Shown here in pieces: positions 24,484 to 34,200 of a DNA stretch of 56,090 bases (positions within the stretch are counted from its first letter, which is position 1; every line of letters begins with the position of its first letter). The DNA lies in IMG/VR virus record IMGVR_UViG_3300035698_006498, positions 1-56,090 of that record. The stretch is one strand, 5' to 3'. The notes under the pieces are model-generated. The model ran no database searches and was not told the DNA's origin. It was given only the letters and a program-made list of their open reading frames with translations. The stretch is from a virus. The position numbers and the translations under genes are program-made.

Positions 24484-24942
24484 ATGGCAGTTGATTTCGA
24501 CTACACACCAGACGTTGATACCATACGGGTTAAAATTGATGCGCTCCTTGACGTTTCCACATTCAATGTCGTCAAGACGCTTCAGTCCTATAACCTTGCC
24601 GTCCGGTTCGTAGACGAAGACGGGCGACCTATCAATGCGTCGTCCGTCACTATTTTACGCTACTCAGCCACGATGGCTGCGTCCCGGCCACTTAGAGACA
24701 CCCAAGATTACAGTTTGTGGACAATGGGTTTGTTCGGTGGCAGCGCGGATGAAGCGGATAGCCTGCGCCTGCGTGCGATTGCCACCAACGGTCTTATCCA
24801 AGACTTCGAGCTGGCCATATTCATCACCAACGAAGGTGCAGGTGACAATGATGGAACAGCCTTGTGTGTTTCGGTCGGCGGTGTGCAGACGACGCTACAA
24901 GTCAGTTTTCAGGGCATACCGGTAGCGGTTGGAGTATCATAG
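24484..24942 (+). CDS. Unidentified 152-residue virion-region protein
   Basis: Start MAVDFDYTPDVDT begins two bases after the previous stop. All-beta prediction, no motif recognised. In the adaptor-collar cluster, so a tail or neck component is likely. Confidence 0.6.
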   Translation: MAVDFDYTPDVDTIRVKIDALLDVSTFNVVKTLQSYNLAVRFVDEDGRPINASSVTILRYSATMAASRPLRDTQDYSLWTMGLFGGSADEADSLRLRAIATNGLIQDFELAIFITNEGAGDNDGTALCVSVGGVQTTLQVSFQGIPVAVGVS

Positions 24943-25968
24943 ATGGCTGAACAACTGTTCACGAACAATGCGTCTTCGACGCTCCTAAATTCGATCACCA
25001 CCGTCAGCGCAACCTTGACCGTCGCGTCAGGTGAAGGCTCGCTTTATCCGGCTCCTGTCGATACTGAATTTTTTCTGGTCAGCATCACTTCAGTTGCTGG
25101 CGACAATGAAATCATGCGGTGCACAAGCCGCTCGGGTGATGTGCTGACGGTTCAGCGCGGTCGCGAAGGGACAGCCATTCAGGCGTTCGATGCGGGTAGC
25201 CGCGTCGAGGTTCGCGTGACTGCCGGTACACTCGACATGTTCCTACAGAAGGGCGGCGGCACGATGACTGGCCCCCTCGACATGGGCAACCAGGATATCG
25301 ACAACCTGTCTGGTATCACCGGTGAAACCCGATACGAAGTCCTCTATGGCGGCAAACTCCAAGGCGCTGACAAAGGCACTGAGAACGAAGTCTTCATCCC
25401 CGAGGAAGGCGGCAGACCGACACTCGGTGGGTCTATCATCCTGACTGCTGCTCTGCTGCGTGGCGTGATCTTTCCATACAATGGGATATCGAGCGCGATC
25501 CCCGAACCATTCATTCTGTGTGATGGCGAGAACGGTACCCCGGATTTGCGGGATAGGTTCATCGTCGGCGCGGGTAGCGACTTTGAATATCCCAATATCG
25601 GTGGTGGTGCGGTGGCGACCGGATCGGCCGGTGCACACAGCCACGGCGGCGCTACGGCAGCGCATGCCCTCACCATTGCCCAGCTACCTGCCCACGGTCA
25701 CCCAAGCCGCGTCACTGCCGCCATCGCAAACACTGCCAGTTCTATGCTGAGCGGTGGGTTCCTGCTGAACAGCGATAACGACACCAACTACCCGGCACAC
25801 ACGAGTGCCACGCCGGATGCGACTGCCGGTAATCAGATCGGGCAAATCGGCGGCGGTGGTGGACATACCCATGTGATCGCAGAACAGGCTGCCCACACCC
25901 ATACCATTGACGTGAAGCCAAAATACTTCGCTTTGGCGTATGTGATGTTTGATCCAAACATTCCGTAG
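24943..25968 (+). CDS. Tail collar fibre protein
   Basis: 341 residues. N-terminal repeats of fibre type (VQRGREGTAIQAFDAGSRV, about 65-85). Phage tail collar domain: VIFPYNG (about 174-180), DLRDRFIVGAG and a histidine-rich end (LPAHGHPSR, GGHTHVIAEQ, AAHTHTI) whose histidines bind metal in a trimer. Ends with a beta strand FALAYVMFD. Likely a short tail fibre. Confidence 0.82.
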   Translation: MAEQLFTNNASSTLLNSITTVSATLTVASGEGSLYPAPVDTEFFLVSITSVAGDNEIMRCTSRSGDVLTVQRGREGTAIQAFDAGSRVEVRVTAGTLDMFLQKGGGTMTGPLDMGNQDIDNLSGITGETRYEVLYGGKLQGADKGTENEVFIPEEGGRPTLGGSIILTAALLRGVIFPYNGISSAIPEPFILCDGENGTPDLRDRFIVGAGSDFEYPNIGGGAVATGSAGAHSHGGATAAHALTIAQLPAHGHPSRVTAAIANTASSMLSGGFLLNSDNDTNYPAHTSATPDATAGNQIGQIGGGGGHTHVIAEQAAHTHTIDVKPKYFALAYVMFDPNIP

Positions 25969-26023
25969 ACTATTCGCTAAGCGGGATGCTACCGTTTGAC
26001 CGTTGCAACAATGGAGATAGTCT

Positions 26024-26164
26024 ATGGCCCAAGTCACCAAGCTCACCATCCAGGGTGCCACCAACACCCAGGTCACCAAGCCGGGCAGTTCACCCGTCAC
26101 GGCTAAGGTCACGTCTATGCCGGGTCCGCGCGAGCAGTCCCAGCCCGACAACCGCAGCTCGTAA
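26024..26164 (+). CDS. 46-residue protein before the nozzle gene
   Basis: Starts MAQVTKLTIQGATNTQVTKP, ATG with GGAGA at good distance. Threonine-, valine- and proline-rich, beta-like. A palindrome hairpin follows the stop. Function unknown; possibly a small virion component. Confidence 0.6.
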   Translation: MAQVTKLTIQGATNTQVTKPGSSPVTAKVTSMPGPREQSQPDNRSS

Positions 26165-26171
26165 TTTTAGA

Positions 26172-26200
26172 GGGGGGCCACCTGATCAGGTGACCCCCTA
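26172..26200 (+). terminator. Hairpin with G5/C5 arms around a palindrome copy
   Basis: Arms GGGGGCCACCT-type and AGGTGACCCCC form about 11 pairs with one mismatch around GATC. Lies between the 46-residue gene and the nozzle gene; no T-run, so attenuation or RNA processing is more likely than full termination. Confidence 0.6.
26178..26193. repeat. Dispersed palindrome, copy 12
   Basis: CCACCTGATCAGGTGA, core of an extended hairpin. Confidence 0.88.
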
Positions 26201-26210
26201 GGAACCAACC

Positions 26211-28040
26211 ATGGTCGCACTGCGGATCGACCGGTTCGCTGGCATGGCTCCCAGGGTCAGCGACCGCCTCAAAGACCAGAGCCAAGCAGCTTTCGCTGCC
26301 AATGCCAAGGTGCTGACGGGATCACTCGTCGGCTTCAATGCACTGCGCTACGACCAGAAGCTCACCGGCACGGTGAACTACGTCTACCCGATCCACAAGG
26401 ACGATGGCAGCGTCGTCTACATCAGCAGCTCCGACCGTAACGCGCGTGTCCTGCCAGCCCCCGTGGTCAACGACAGCTTCGACCGGTACTATATCAGCGA
26501 GGACGGTGAAGACCCCAAATACCTCGACTTTGCCGGGATTGAAGCCGAAGACCCCTATTGGAAACTTGGCGTCCCACGCCCCTCATCCGCCCCTGGACTG
26601 ACTTCAACGGGCGGTTCCGGCACTGATGTCACCAGGGCCTACATCTACACCCACGTCACGTCTTATGGCGAGGAAGGGGCACCGTCACCGCCTGTGATCC
26701 TCGTCGGCAAGGATGACGACACCTGGACGCTCACAGCACTCCCGGCGACCAACCCTGATGCCAACCGCGATATCACCGCGATCCGCATCTACCGCACCGT
26801 GGTATCCGACAGCGGCGTGGCATCATTCTTCTTTGTTGCCGAACAAGTTGTGGGCTTGACCACATACGCTGACAGCGCGCTTGAGACTGAAATCGCCTTC
26901 AACAACACCCTGTTGACCGACACCTTCGACACACCCCCGGCCGAGCTACAGGGGCTGTGTGTTCATAGCTCCGGGTTCTTCGCTGGGTTTGTCGGTAAGT
27001 CGGTCTATTTTAGCGAACCGTTTCTGCCACATGCGTGGCCTCCTGAATATGTGCTGACGGTCGATGATGACATCGTAGGCATCGCGGCTATCGAGGATCA
27101 GATCGTCGTGCTGACCGACCGGCATCCGGTCGTCCTCGCGGGCATCGTGCCAGGGTCATTGCAGAAAATTAAACTCCCAAATGCCGAGCCTTGTGTCAGC
27201 CAGGCGAGCATCGTTGTTGATGTCGGCAGGTTGCTTTATGTCAGCCTCAACGGGTTGATGGAAATCATCGGCACTACCCTTCGCAGCGTCACCGAAACCT
27301 TGGTTGATCCGGCTGTCTGGCGTGTCGAGTACGCATCCGAAGACATTCTGGCTGGCCGGTACGCCGACTATTATCTGGCCTTTAACAGCCCATCGGGCGG
27401 GTATGCACTTAGCTGGAATGACCCACAAAGCACGCTTACCCGGCTCGACCGGTTCCGGTCGATCACGGGCATCAGCCAGGACGATGAAGTCTCGGATTTG
27501 TTGCTGCTGTCTTCCAGCCGCATTTTTCGGTGGGATCGACTACTCGCAGCCACCTACCAAACAACGTGGCGGTCCAAACTGTTCGCGACAGCAAAAGAGA
27601 TCAACCTCGGTGCGATCCAAATCCACTTCCGGCTAGGCCAGCAATTCAACGAAACGAACCTGGACGAGCAGTCCGATGTCTGGCTGGCCTACAATGCTCT
27701 GCGTGTCGCAGAAGGTCCGCTTGATACGCTCAATGCCTATGCGATCAATGGCCAACTCGACCGCGTGGCATATGACCCGCTGTCTGATGAACCACCACAG
27801 CAGCCGGTAGGCGGCGACCCATTGTTCGCGGTCAGCCGTGTAGATGTGAGCAGAGCGTCCGTCCGCGTCAGGCTCTATGGCGACAACGTGATCCGGTACG
27901 ATAACACCATCAGCGACGATGAAATCCACAAACTGCCGAGTGGTTACCGTGCGTCGAGGTGGCAGATAGAGCTGTTTTCCACGGCTGAGATTGAGGCGGT
28001 CTACCTCGCTTCAACTGCCAAGGAACTCCTGCGTGTCTGA
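26211..28040 (+). CDS. Tail nozzle (tubular B-like) protein
   Basis: 609 residues. Start MVALRIDRFAGMAPRVSDRL; the IDRFAGMAPR opening and the long all-beta body with repeated blade-like segments (VYISSSDRNA, FFAGFVGKSVYFSEPFLPHA, VTDRHPVVLAG) are typical of short-tail nozzle proteins with a beta-propeller. It would form the tail tube below the adaptors. Upstream of internal virion protein genes, as in other podoviruses. Confidence 0.78.
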   Translation: MVALRIDRFAGMAPRVSDRLKDQSQAAFAANAKVLTGSLVGFNALRYDQKLTGTVNYVYPIHKDDGSVVYISSSDRNARVLPAPVVNDSFDRYYISEDGEDPKYLDFAGIEAEDPYWKLGVPRPSSAPGLTSTGGSGTDVTRAYIYTHVTSYGEEGAPSPPVILVGKDDDTWTLTALPATNPDANRDITAIRIYRTVVSDSGVASFFFVAEQVVGLTTYADSALETEIAFNNTLLTDTFDTPPAELQGLCVHSSGFFAGFVGKSVYFSEPFLPHAWPPEYVLTVDDDIVGIAAIEDQIVVLTDRHPVVLAGIVPGSLQKIKLPNAEPCVSQASIVVDVGRLLYVSLNGLMEIIGTTLRSVTETLVDPAVWRVEYASEDILAGRYADYYLAFNSPSGGYALSWNDPQSTLTRLDRFRSITGISQDDEVSDLLLLSSSRIFRWDRLLAATYQTTWRSKLFATAKEINLGAIQIHFRLGQQFNETNLDEQSDVWLAYNALRVAEGPLDTLNAYAINGQLDRVAYDPLSDEPPQQPVGGDPLFAVSRVDVSRASVRVRLYGDNVIRYDNTISDDEIHKLPSGYRASRWQIELFSTAEIEAVYLASTAKELLRV

Positions 28041-28233
28041 AATCAAACACCCGTCACCCGGTTTTCCAACCAGCCGCAACTGGATGCGGTCACTCGGTGC
28101 GCTGCATGAGAGTTTGCAGATTTTGCTTGGCAGGCGGAGCACTGTCCGTGACCGCGTCGTTCGGGTACAAGACTTGATCGACCTAGGGATTATCGGGCCA
28201 ACGGATGTCAGCAAGATCAGCGAAAAACTTTAA
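28033..28233 (+). CDS. 66-residue protein, GTG start
   Basis: Reads MSEIKHPSPGFPTSRNWMRS from a GTG with AAGGA nine bases upstream, inside the end of the nozzle gene. Ends in helical sequence (RVQDLIDLGIIGPTDVSKI). Not recognised. It overlaps the GNAT-like gene by 29 bases. Confidence 0.65.
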   Translation: MSEIKHPSPGFPTSRNWMRSLGALHESLQILLGRRSTVRDRVVRVQDLIDLGIIGPTDVSKISEKL

Positions 28234-28729
28234 CCACCTGGAATTCCTGCCAAGGGTTCAGTTTGAAGACTATGAATTCACCTGCGAGCCATATGGCTTA
28301 ATCATAACTGAAATCGAGCGGTTGTATGCCCTGCATTGGCAGGAGACTGAGCAGGTTTACCGTGATGAGTATTACAAGCCTGATCACGCACGATACACTC
28401 AACTGGCCAATACCGGTTCCTTGATGCTGTGTGTTCCACGGACATTTAGCGGGCAGATGGTCGGGTATCTGATGTTCTTCTTTTTGCCTGATCTGCACCG
28501 GGCCGGAAAACTCAAAGCGATGGAGGGCGGTATTTTTATCGACCCTGAACACCGCAAAGGCCGATTAGGGCTTGTATTCTTTGATTATGGTGAGCGTTGC
28601 GTCAAACAGATGGGTGCGGCTACTATCACCGCATCATGTAAAGCGCCTGTTGGTGGCCCTAAGTTTGGCGTGATCTTGCGCCGCCGAGGATACCGTCACT
28701 TCGCTGACCTCTACACTAAGGAAATATGA
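28205..28729 (+). CDS. GNAT-like acetyltransferase of phage type
   Basis: 174 residues. Features of the GNAT fold: MVGYLMFFFLPDLH strand, GGIFIDPEHRKGRLGLVFF (about 108-126; R/Q-x-x-G-x acetyl-CoA loop, here HRKGRLG) and a C-terminal strand KFGVILRRRGYRHF. Proteins like this are common just before internal virion protein genes in podoviruses. Substrate unknown; may be structural rather than enzymatic. Confidence 0.7.
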   Translation: MSARSAKNFNHLEFLPRVQFEDYEFTCEPYGLIITEIERLYALHWQETEQVYRDEYYKPDHARYTQLANTGSLMLCVPRTFSGQMVGYLMFFFLPDLHRAGKLKAMEGGIFIDPEHRKGRLGLVFFDYGERCVKQMGAATITASCKAPVGGPKFGVILRRRGYRHFADLYTKEI

Positions 28730-28730
28730 G

Positions 28731-29588
28731 ATGTGCGGTGGTTGCGACGGCCCCTCGATCCCCAAGGAACTCGGTAGTGTCATTGCTGAGCTAAACCTCC
28801 TGGCGGACCAGTCAAAACAAACGACCGAGCAGCAGACTGCCCGGTTGGAAAACCTCGACGCACGGACACAGGACGCGGTTGAGCAGCAGTACGACACGCT
28901 GAACACCGACGCCCAGGACCGGCTGGCCTTCAGCACGTCAGAGCGTGAGCGCTACCAGCGCGAAGGTATCCCTCGTGAGCAGGCGTACATGGAGTATGCC
29001 GACAATTACGACACCCAAAGCCGACGCCAGCAGGAGGCTGGCCGAGCGATTGCCTCAACCGCCCAGGCGTTCGAGGCTGAGCGTGGCAACACCGTGCGCC
29101 GGTTGATGCAGTTTGGTGTCGATCCATCCGAGGTATCGCATGGCATAGACCGCCAGTTCCAGACGCAGGCTGTCGCTGCCAAGGTTCAGGCCGCAGAGGA
29201 TGCTCGTCTCCGTGTCGAGGATAAGGGCACCACCCTTCGACGAGACGCTATCGATCTGGCCGGGCAGTCAGCCGACCGCAGTATCGCTGAAGCACAGGTT
29301 GGCACAGGGCAAATGATCCAGGGCACGCAGGGGCTTATGCAGGGTGCCGGTCAGACCATGGATGCGTTCGGCACCGTCCCGCAGCGTGAGCAGATGGGTG
29401 CAGCATTGCGCAGCGCTGTGGGTGATGCAGAGATGCAGCGCTACGGCCTCAAGCTGGATCGACAGGCAAACAAAATGGGTGTCATCGGTGACGCGGTTGG
29501 TGCCGTGGCCACCATTGGTGGTGCTGCCATCGGTGGACCGTTTGGTGGAGCGGCGGGTGCTGCGCTCTTTGGTGCAGGAGAACCATAA
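28731..29588 (+). CDS. Internal virion protein candidate
   Basis: 285 residues. Long glutamine- and alanine-rich helices (residues 15-240) and a C-terminal glycine/alanine-rich hydrophobic end (VGAVATIGGAAIGGPFGGAA). The short CGGCDGP start could carry metal or a lipid. Ejected proteins that cross the envelope often combine long helices with such a membrane-active end. First of three consecutive internal-virion-type genes; stop overlaps next start by one base. Confidence 0.65.
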   Translation: MCGGCDGPSIPKELGSVIAELNLLADQSKQTTEQQTARLENLDARTQDAVEQQYDTLNTDAQDRLAFSTSERERYQREGIPREQAYMEYADNYDTQSRRQQEAGRAIASTAQAFEAERGNTVRRLMQFGVDPSEVSHGIDRQFQTQAVAAKVQAAEDARLRVEDKGTTLRRDAIDLAGQSADRSIAEAQVGTGQMIQGTQGLMQGAGQTMDAFGTVPQREQMGAALRSAVGDAEMQRYGLKLDRQANKMGVIGDAVGAVATIGGAAIGGPFGGAAGAALFGAGEP

Positions 29589-31237
29589 TGGCTGGATACG
29601 GACTGACCCAGGCTGTTCAGGGTGGCCTCGACGCATTCTACAGGTCACGCGAGTACATGAACAATGAGGAAGACCGCGCTCGCGCAGGCAAAGAACGCAT
29701 GGCAGAAGAACGCTCGTACGATACCGCGCGCGCTCTCGGCAAGGTCGGTACGGCGTTTGATATGAACCAGCCTGAACAGGCGATGGAGATGGCCAACGCG
29801 AAGATCAAAGAGTTGTTCCCTGATACGACCGCGCAGTTCCAGATCAACGAAGACGGCAAGCTCTTTATCCCTGGCACCAGCAAAGCGTTCGGCGGCGACG
29901 ATTTCCGACGCATAGCTGCCGGGTTGAACCCTCGCTACGCAGGTGAGGTGGAGAACCTGCTTGGCATTGACCTTAAGACATCCCAGGTCAACGTGGCGCA
30001 GGGCACTGAGGGTGCCGACATCCTCTCGGCCAACTCAAACGCAGAGACGGCCAGGGTTGGTGCCAACATCGCTGGTGCGACCCAGCAGGACGTGATCGAT
30101 CAGTCGGGCTTCCAGCGCGATATCGCAGGCGATAATGCTGCTGTCTCCGGTGCAACCGTGGGCGATAGGGTCAATCTATCAGGCGCTCAGTCGCAGCAGG
30201 CTCAGAACGCAGCTACGCTCAGCAGCGGCACGTTGAAGTCCAGCATTGACGCGATCAACGCCGACAACACGGTCGCCATCGAGACTGCGGGGTCAAAGAT
30301 TTTCCTGGACCAGCACAAGGCCCTCATGGCGGGCCTCTACGGCGAACAGAAGGAGATCGACCAGCAGGAACTCAATCGCCTCACCATCGAGCGCGAGCAG
30401 TTTGCCAATAAGCTGGAGGACACATTCGGGTTCCAAGACCGGTACATGACGAATGTCGGTCGCCGGGAAGCCATCGAGACAGGCAAGCTCAACAACGAGA
30501 AGACCCGCACGGAGATCGCACAGCTTGAGCAAGAAATCGCGCTGGCCGGTAATCTCGATCTTGCCCAGGGCGGGTCGCGCCACCCCAATGCCGAGAAGGC
30601 GACGGCTGAACAGGTCAAGCTCTTGAGCAATAGCGCAGAAACTTTCGAAGCCGCTGATAGGATGGCATCGTACTATCAGCAGGAAATAGCCAGCATTCCT
30701 GGTTTGAACCAGCAGCAGAAGGACGTTGTTGATCCGATGTCCGAGCTAAACGCTGCCAACACCACGCAGATGGCCCGGCAACTGGCCATGGCGATGTCTT
30801 CGCAAGCGGGTATCCCGGTGCCGTTTGAACTCGCGCTCGAAGCCGCTGGTGCACTCCACATGGAAATGATGGCTGGCAATATCCCGATGGAGAAGGCTGG
30901 TGCCAGCCTCATCGTGCCGATCCCCGGTGGCGGGCAGGTGCGCGTTCCGTTCGCGGTCAACACCATGATGTCCTCCGCGATGGAGGCGGCTGATCAGCTT
31001 GGGCTTCCTGATATCCTCATGGGTCGTCAAGCTACACCTGCTGGTGGCGCTCCCGTTGGTGCCGGTGGCACCCCTGGCCCCATTGGCATGGACGGCACCG
31101 CAGCACCGGTAGAGAGCACCGGCAGGCTGACAGGCGGCATCCGCGACACCGGCTCCACGCCCGACATGGGACGTACACCCGAGGAACGGGACTCTTACTG
31201 GGGCAACATCTACGAAGCATTGAAGATGGGCAACTGA
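29588..31237 (+). CDS. Internal virion protein candidate
   Basis: 549 residues. Start MAGYGLTQAVQGGLDAFYRS with AGGAG upstream. Mostly helical, with repeated Q/N/A-rich segments (SQVNVAQGTEGADILSANS and similar) and a coiled-coil section near 270-330, then a glycine- and proline-rich tail. The composition is that of ejection proteins. Stop overlaps the next ATG (TGATG). Confidence 0.65.
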   Translation: MAGYGLTQAVQGGLDAFYRSREYMNNEEDRARAGKERMAEERSYDTARALGKVGTAFDMNQPEQAMEMANAKIKELFPDTTAQFQINEDGKLFIPGTSKAFGGDDFRRIAAGLNPRYAGEVENLLGIDLKTSQVNVAQGTEGADILSANSNAETARVGANIAGATQQDVIDQSGFQRDIAGDNAAVSGATVGDRVNLSGAQSQQAQNAATLSSGTLKSSIDAINADNTVAIETAGSKIFLDQHKALMAGLYGEQKEIDQQELNRLTIEREQFANKLEDTFGFQDRYMTNVGRREAIETGKLNNEKTRTEIAQLEQEIALAGNLDLAQGGSRHPNAEKATAEQVKLLSNSAETFEAADRMASYYQQEIASIPGLNQQQKDVVDPMSELNAANTTQMARQLAMAMSSQAGIPVPFELALEAAGALHMEMMAGNIPMEKAGASLIVPIPGGGQVRVPFAVNTMMSSAMEAADQLGLPDILMGRQATPAGGAPVGAGGTPGPIGMDGTAAPVESTGRLTGGIRDTGSTPDMGRTPEERDSYWGNIYEALKMGN

Positions 31238-34200
31238 TGGAACCTATCCAATCTGGTGGCACACGGGCCTACGGCGGTGGCACCACGTCCAGTCAGGGCG
31301 GTGGGATAAATTCCGGCCGCTTTGCTGACAGCAACTATGGCGGTGGCCTCAAAGACGTGATGGCCATGCTGCTGACCGGTGGCGTGAACGTCGCTGACGG
31401 ACTGACCACGCTGGCATCATTGCCAATCGGTAAAAGCCCTGAAGTCAACGAGTTCATGCAAGGGCTGCGCGAGCAAATCCAGAACAACGTCGCGTCACCA
31501 GCGCTTAAGTCCGCGATGCGCAAGACCTTCCTGACGACCGACGCCAATGATGCTGCTTGGGCTGATCCCCTGGCGTTGAGCAATATCATCATCTCGAACA
31601 TCCCAAGCATGCTGCCGTTTGCGGCGGCTGGGCGTCTTGGTGGAGCCATCACCAAAGGCACCAATGCCGCCAAGAACGCCATGGTTGGCGGTGCCGTGAT
31701 CGGCGGCACGATGACCGGTGGTGAGAGTGCCAGCGCGGCTACCCGCCAAGTGCGTGACGAGGGTGGTACCCGCGAACAGCAACAGCGTGCCGGTGCCGTA
31801 GGTGCCGTCTTGGGTGCACCAGTCGGTGCTGCTGCGGGTCCGCTACTCGGACGGGTTATCGCAGGGCCGTCGCAGGCAGGTGGCCGGTTGGCGCGTACTG
31901 CAAAAGGTATTGCCAAGACCAGCCCGGTCGAAGGCGTCGAGGAAGCTATCGGCAATGTGACCGGTCAACTTGGCGCGATCTCCCAGGTCGGCGGTTCGGT
32001 TGATGTGCTGCAAGCGCTTGATGAAGGCATTGCCGGTGCTATTGCCGGTGGTGCAATCGGTGGCACTATCTCAGCTTTTTCGTCTGCCGAAGACGCCGCC
32101 GTCAAAGCACATGCCGGTAAATCGGGATTACTCGATGATGCGGCACCACCGGTAGGCAAGACGGTGCCACGGCTACCACCACCTGATCAGGTGGCTCCTG
32201 GCCAGCCAGCACCGCAGGATGAGCGCGCTCGCCGTCAAGCCAACATGCAATCATGGCGCACCGGCAGACAGCCGGTTCAGGGCGAGCCTAAGCCGCTACC
32301 CGGCACCCTTGGTTATGAGGCTGGTGCGCGCCGCACGCAGGAGGGTCGCACGGTCGAGCGCACGGCGCTTCGCCAGCAAGAGGCCCAGGCTGCCCGTGCT
32401 GCCCGTGAGGAAGCATCGACCGCGTCTGGCCGTGGGCTGAGAGAGAATGTCGGACGGACCAGGGCGCAGCAGGAAGAACAGGCACGCAAGCGGCAGATAG
32501 GGCCACTGTTTGATCCTGATACCGAGCGTGAACTGGCACGTCAGAGGCGTGACGCCGAGGGCAGGCGCAAAAAGCAGGCAGAGGTCGATGCGTTCGACAA
32601 TGCCGAGCAGCAACCCCTTGGCCTTGGACCCGGCAGCGCGACCGCGCGTGATCCCGAACAACTGCCGCTGCGCACCCTTCCACCGGAGGCTGACACAGAT
32701 GCTGAACAGCGTTCTTTCCTTCGCGACAATCGTACTCGTAAGGGAGACGAAGGCCCTCGGTCTGGCGCGATTAAACCCATTGCTGGCACACCGGCTGGCG
32801 ATGCAGCACGCGCCCGAAAAGCCGAACGCGATGCGGCTAAAGGGGCTGTTGAAGAACAAGCCGACGTTGCTCCGGTTGCTGAACAAAAGCCTGCCAATAA
32901 ACCGCGCAAGGCAAAAGCGAAACCGGCTCCCGCACCTGCTGACGTAACACCTGCCAAGACGCCACCTGATCAGGTAGCGTCAGCCAAGGCCGCACGACCA
33001 AGACTGACTGTTTCTGTGAACGAAGAAACAGGTCAGACGGAAGTCACCTCGGATGCACCCATCGTCAGCACGTCGGCCAACCCGATTGGTCCGTCACGCT
33101 CGCGCAAGCCGGGTAAGACCATCAAGCTCGACCAAGCACTTGGCGAGACGCAGTCAGAGACTGTGATCGACGAAGACCGGGTGGTGAGTGAGGAAGCGGC
33201 AGACGCCACCGAGGGTGACACCATCAAGCGTGTTGCCAAGGCGTTGCAGCAGCGGGTGAACGACAGGCCCTATTACCGCAGTCGCCAGTTCCAGTCGGCC
33301 ATCCGCGCCATCGGCAAAACGATTGGCAACCAGTCGCTCGTGGACGTGGCCACAGAGGCGCGCGACGACAAGACGACAAATATGTCCGCCAAGGCCGTGG
33401 CTGAGTTTCTTAAGGCGATACCGGCAATCAACGAGGCAACCGGGCTTGATCTGGCAGCAGACCTTCAAGGGTCGCCAGCAGACATCGCCAAGGCACTGGC
33501 CGACGCTAACAATGCACTGCGCCAATCAGCGCCTAGCTCGGACACTGTGACCGAGACAAAGGTGGAGCCTGCTCAGACACCCCGTACCAAAAAGCTCCGG
33601 CAGGCAGTCGCCCGGTTCACCACGTTCCGCAACGCTGGTGGGCTGAAGGCTATCGAGGCACTGGAAGTAGCCGAGGCCAAGGCAAGGACAGCCGAGAAGA
33701 ACTCGGGCACCGCTCAGAGGATCGTCAGTGACGCCAAGCGAGCGCTGCCCCAGGCTGCGCGTGATGCCAGCCCCAAGATGGCTGAGAAGTTCGACGCTGC
33801 GGTTGAGGCCCTGCGCCAGGAGATTGCACCGAACACCAACATCCTGAAGTCGAAAGCGGCCAGCGCGAAGGGACGCAAGGTCCGCCGTGATCTGGTTGAG
33901 CTGGCAGAGAATGCTGATCGACGGGATGCTCGGCTGACGACCGCTCAGACCCAGCAGGCTGCACGACAGCTCGATAATCTGACGGCTGACGAAATCAACA
34001 TGCTTGCCAGTGACCGGGGGATCAAAACCGAAGGTCGTTCTCGTGATGCGGTGGCAGCAGACTTGGTGGGCTTTACGCCCAGGCGGTTCAATACCAAGGC
34101 AACCCTCAAGGGCACCATGCCGTCCGGTCAGCGCGTCTACCAGCTTGGCAGGGGATACGTGGTGGTCGCGGAGAGTGGCTTGGTCGAGCGGGTGGCCACC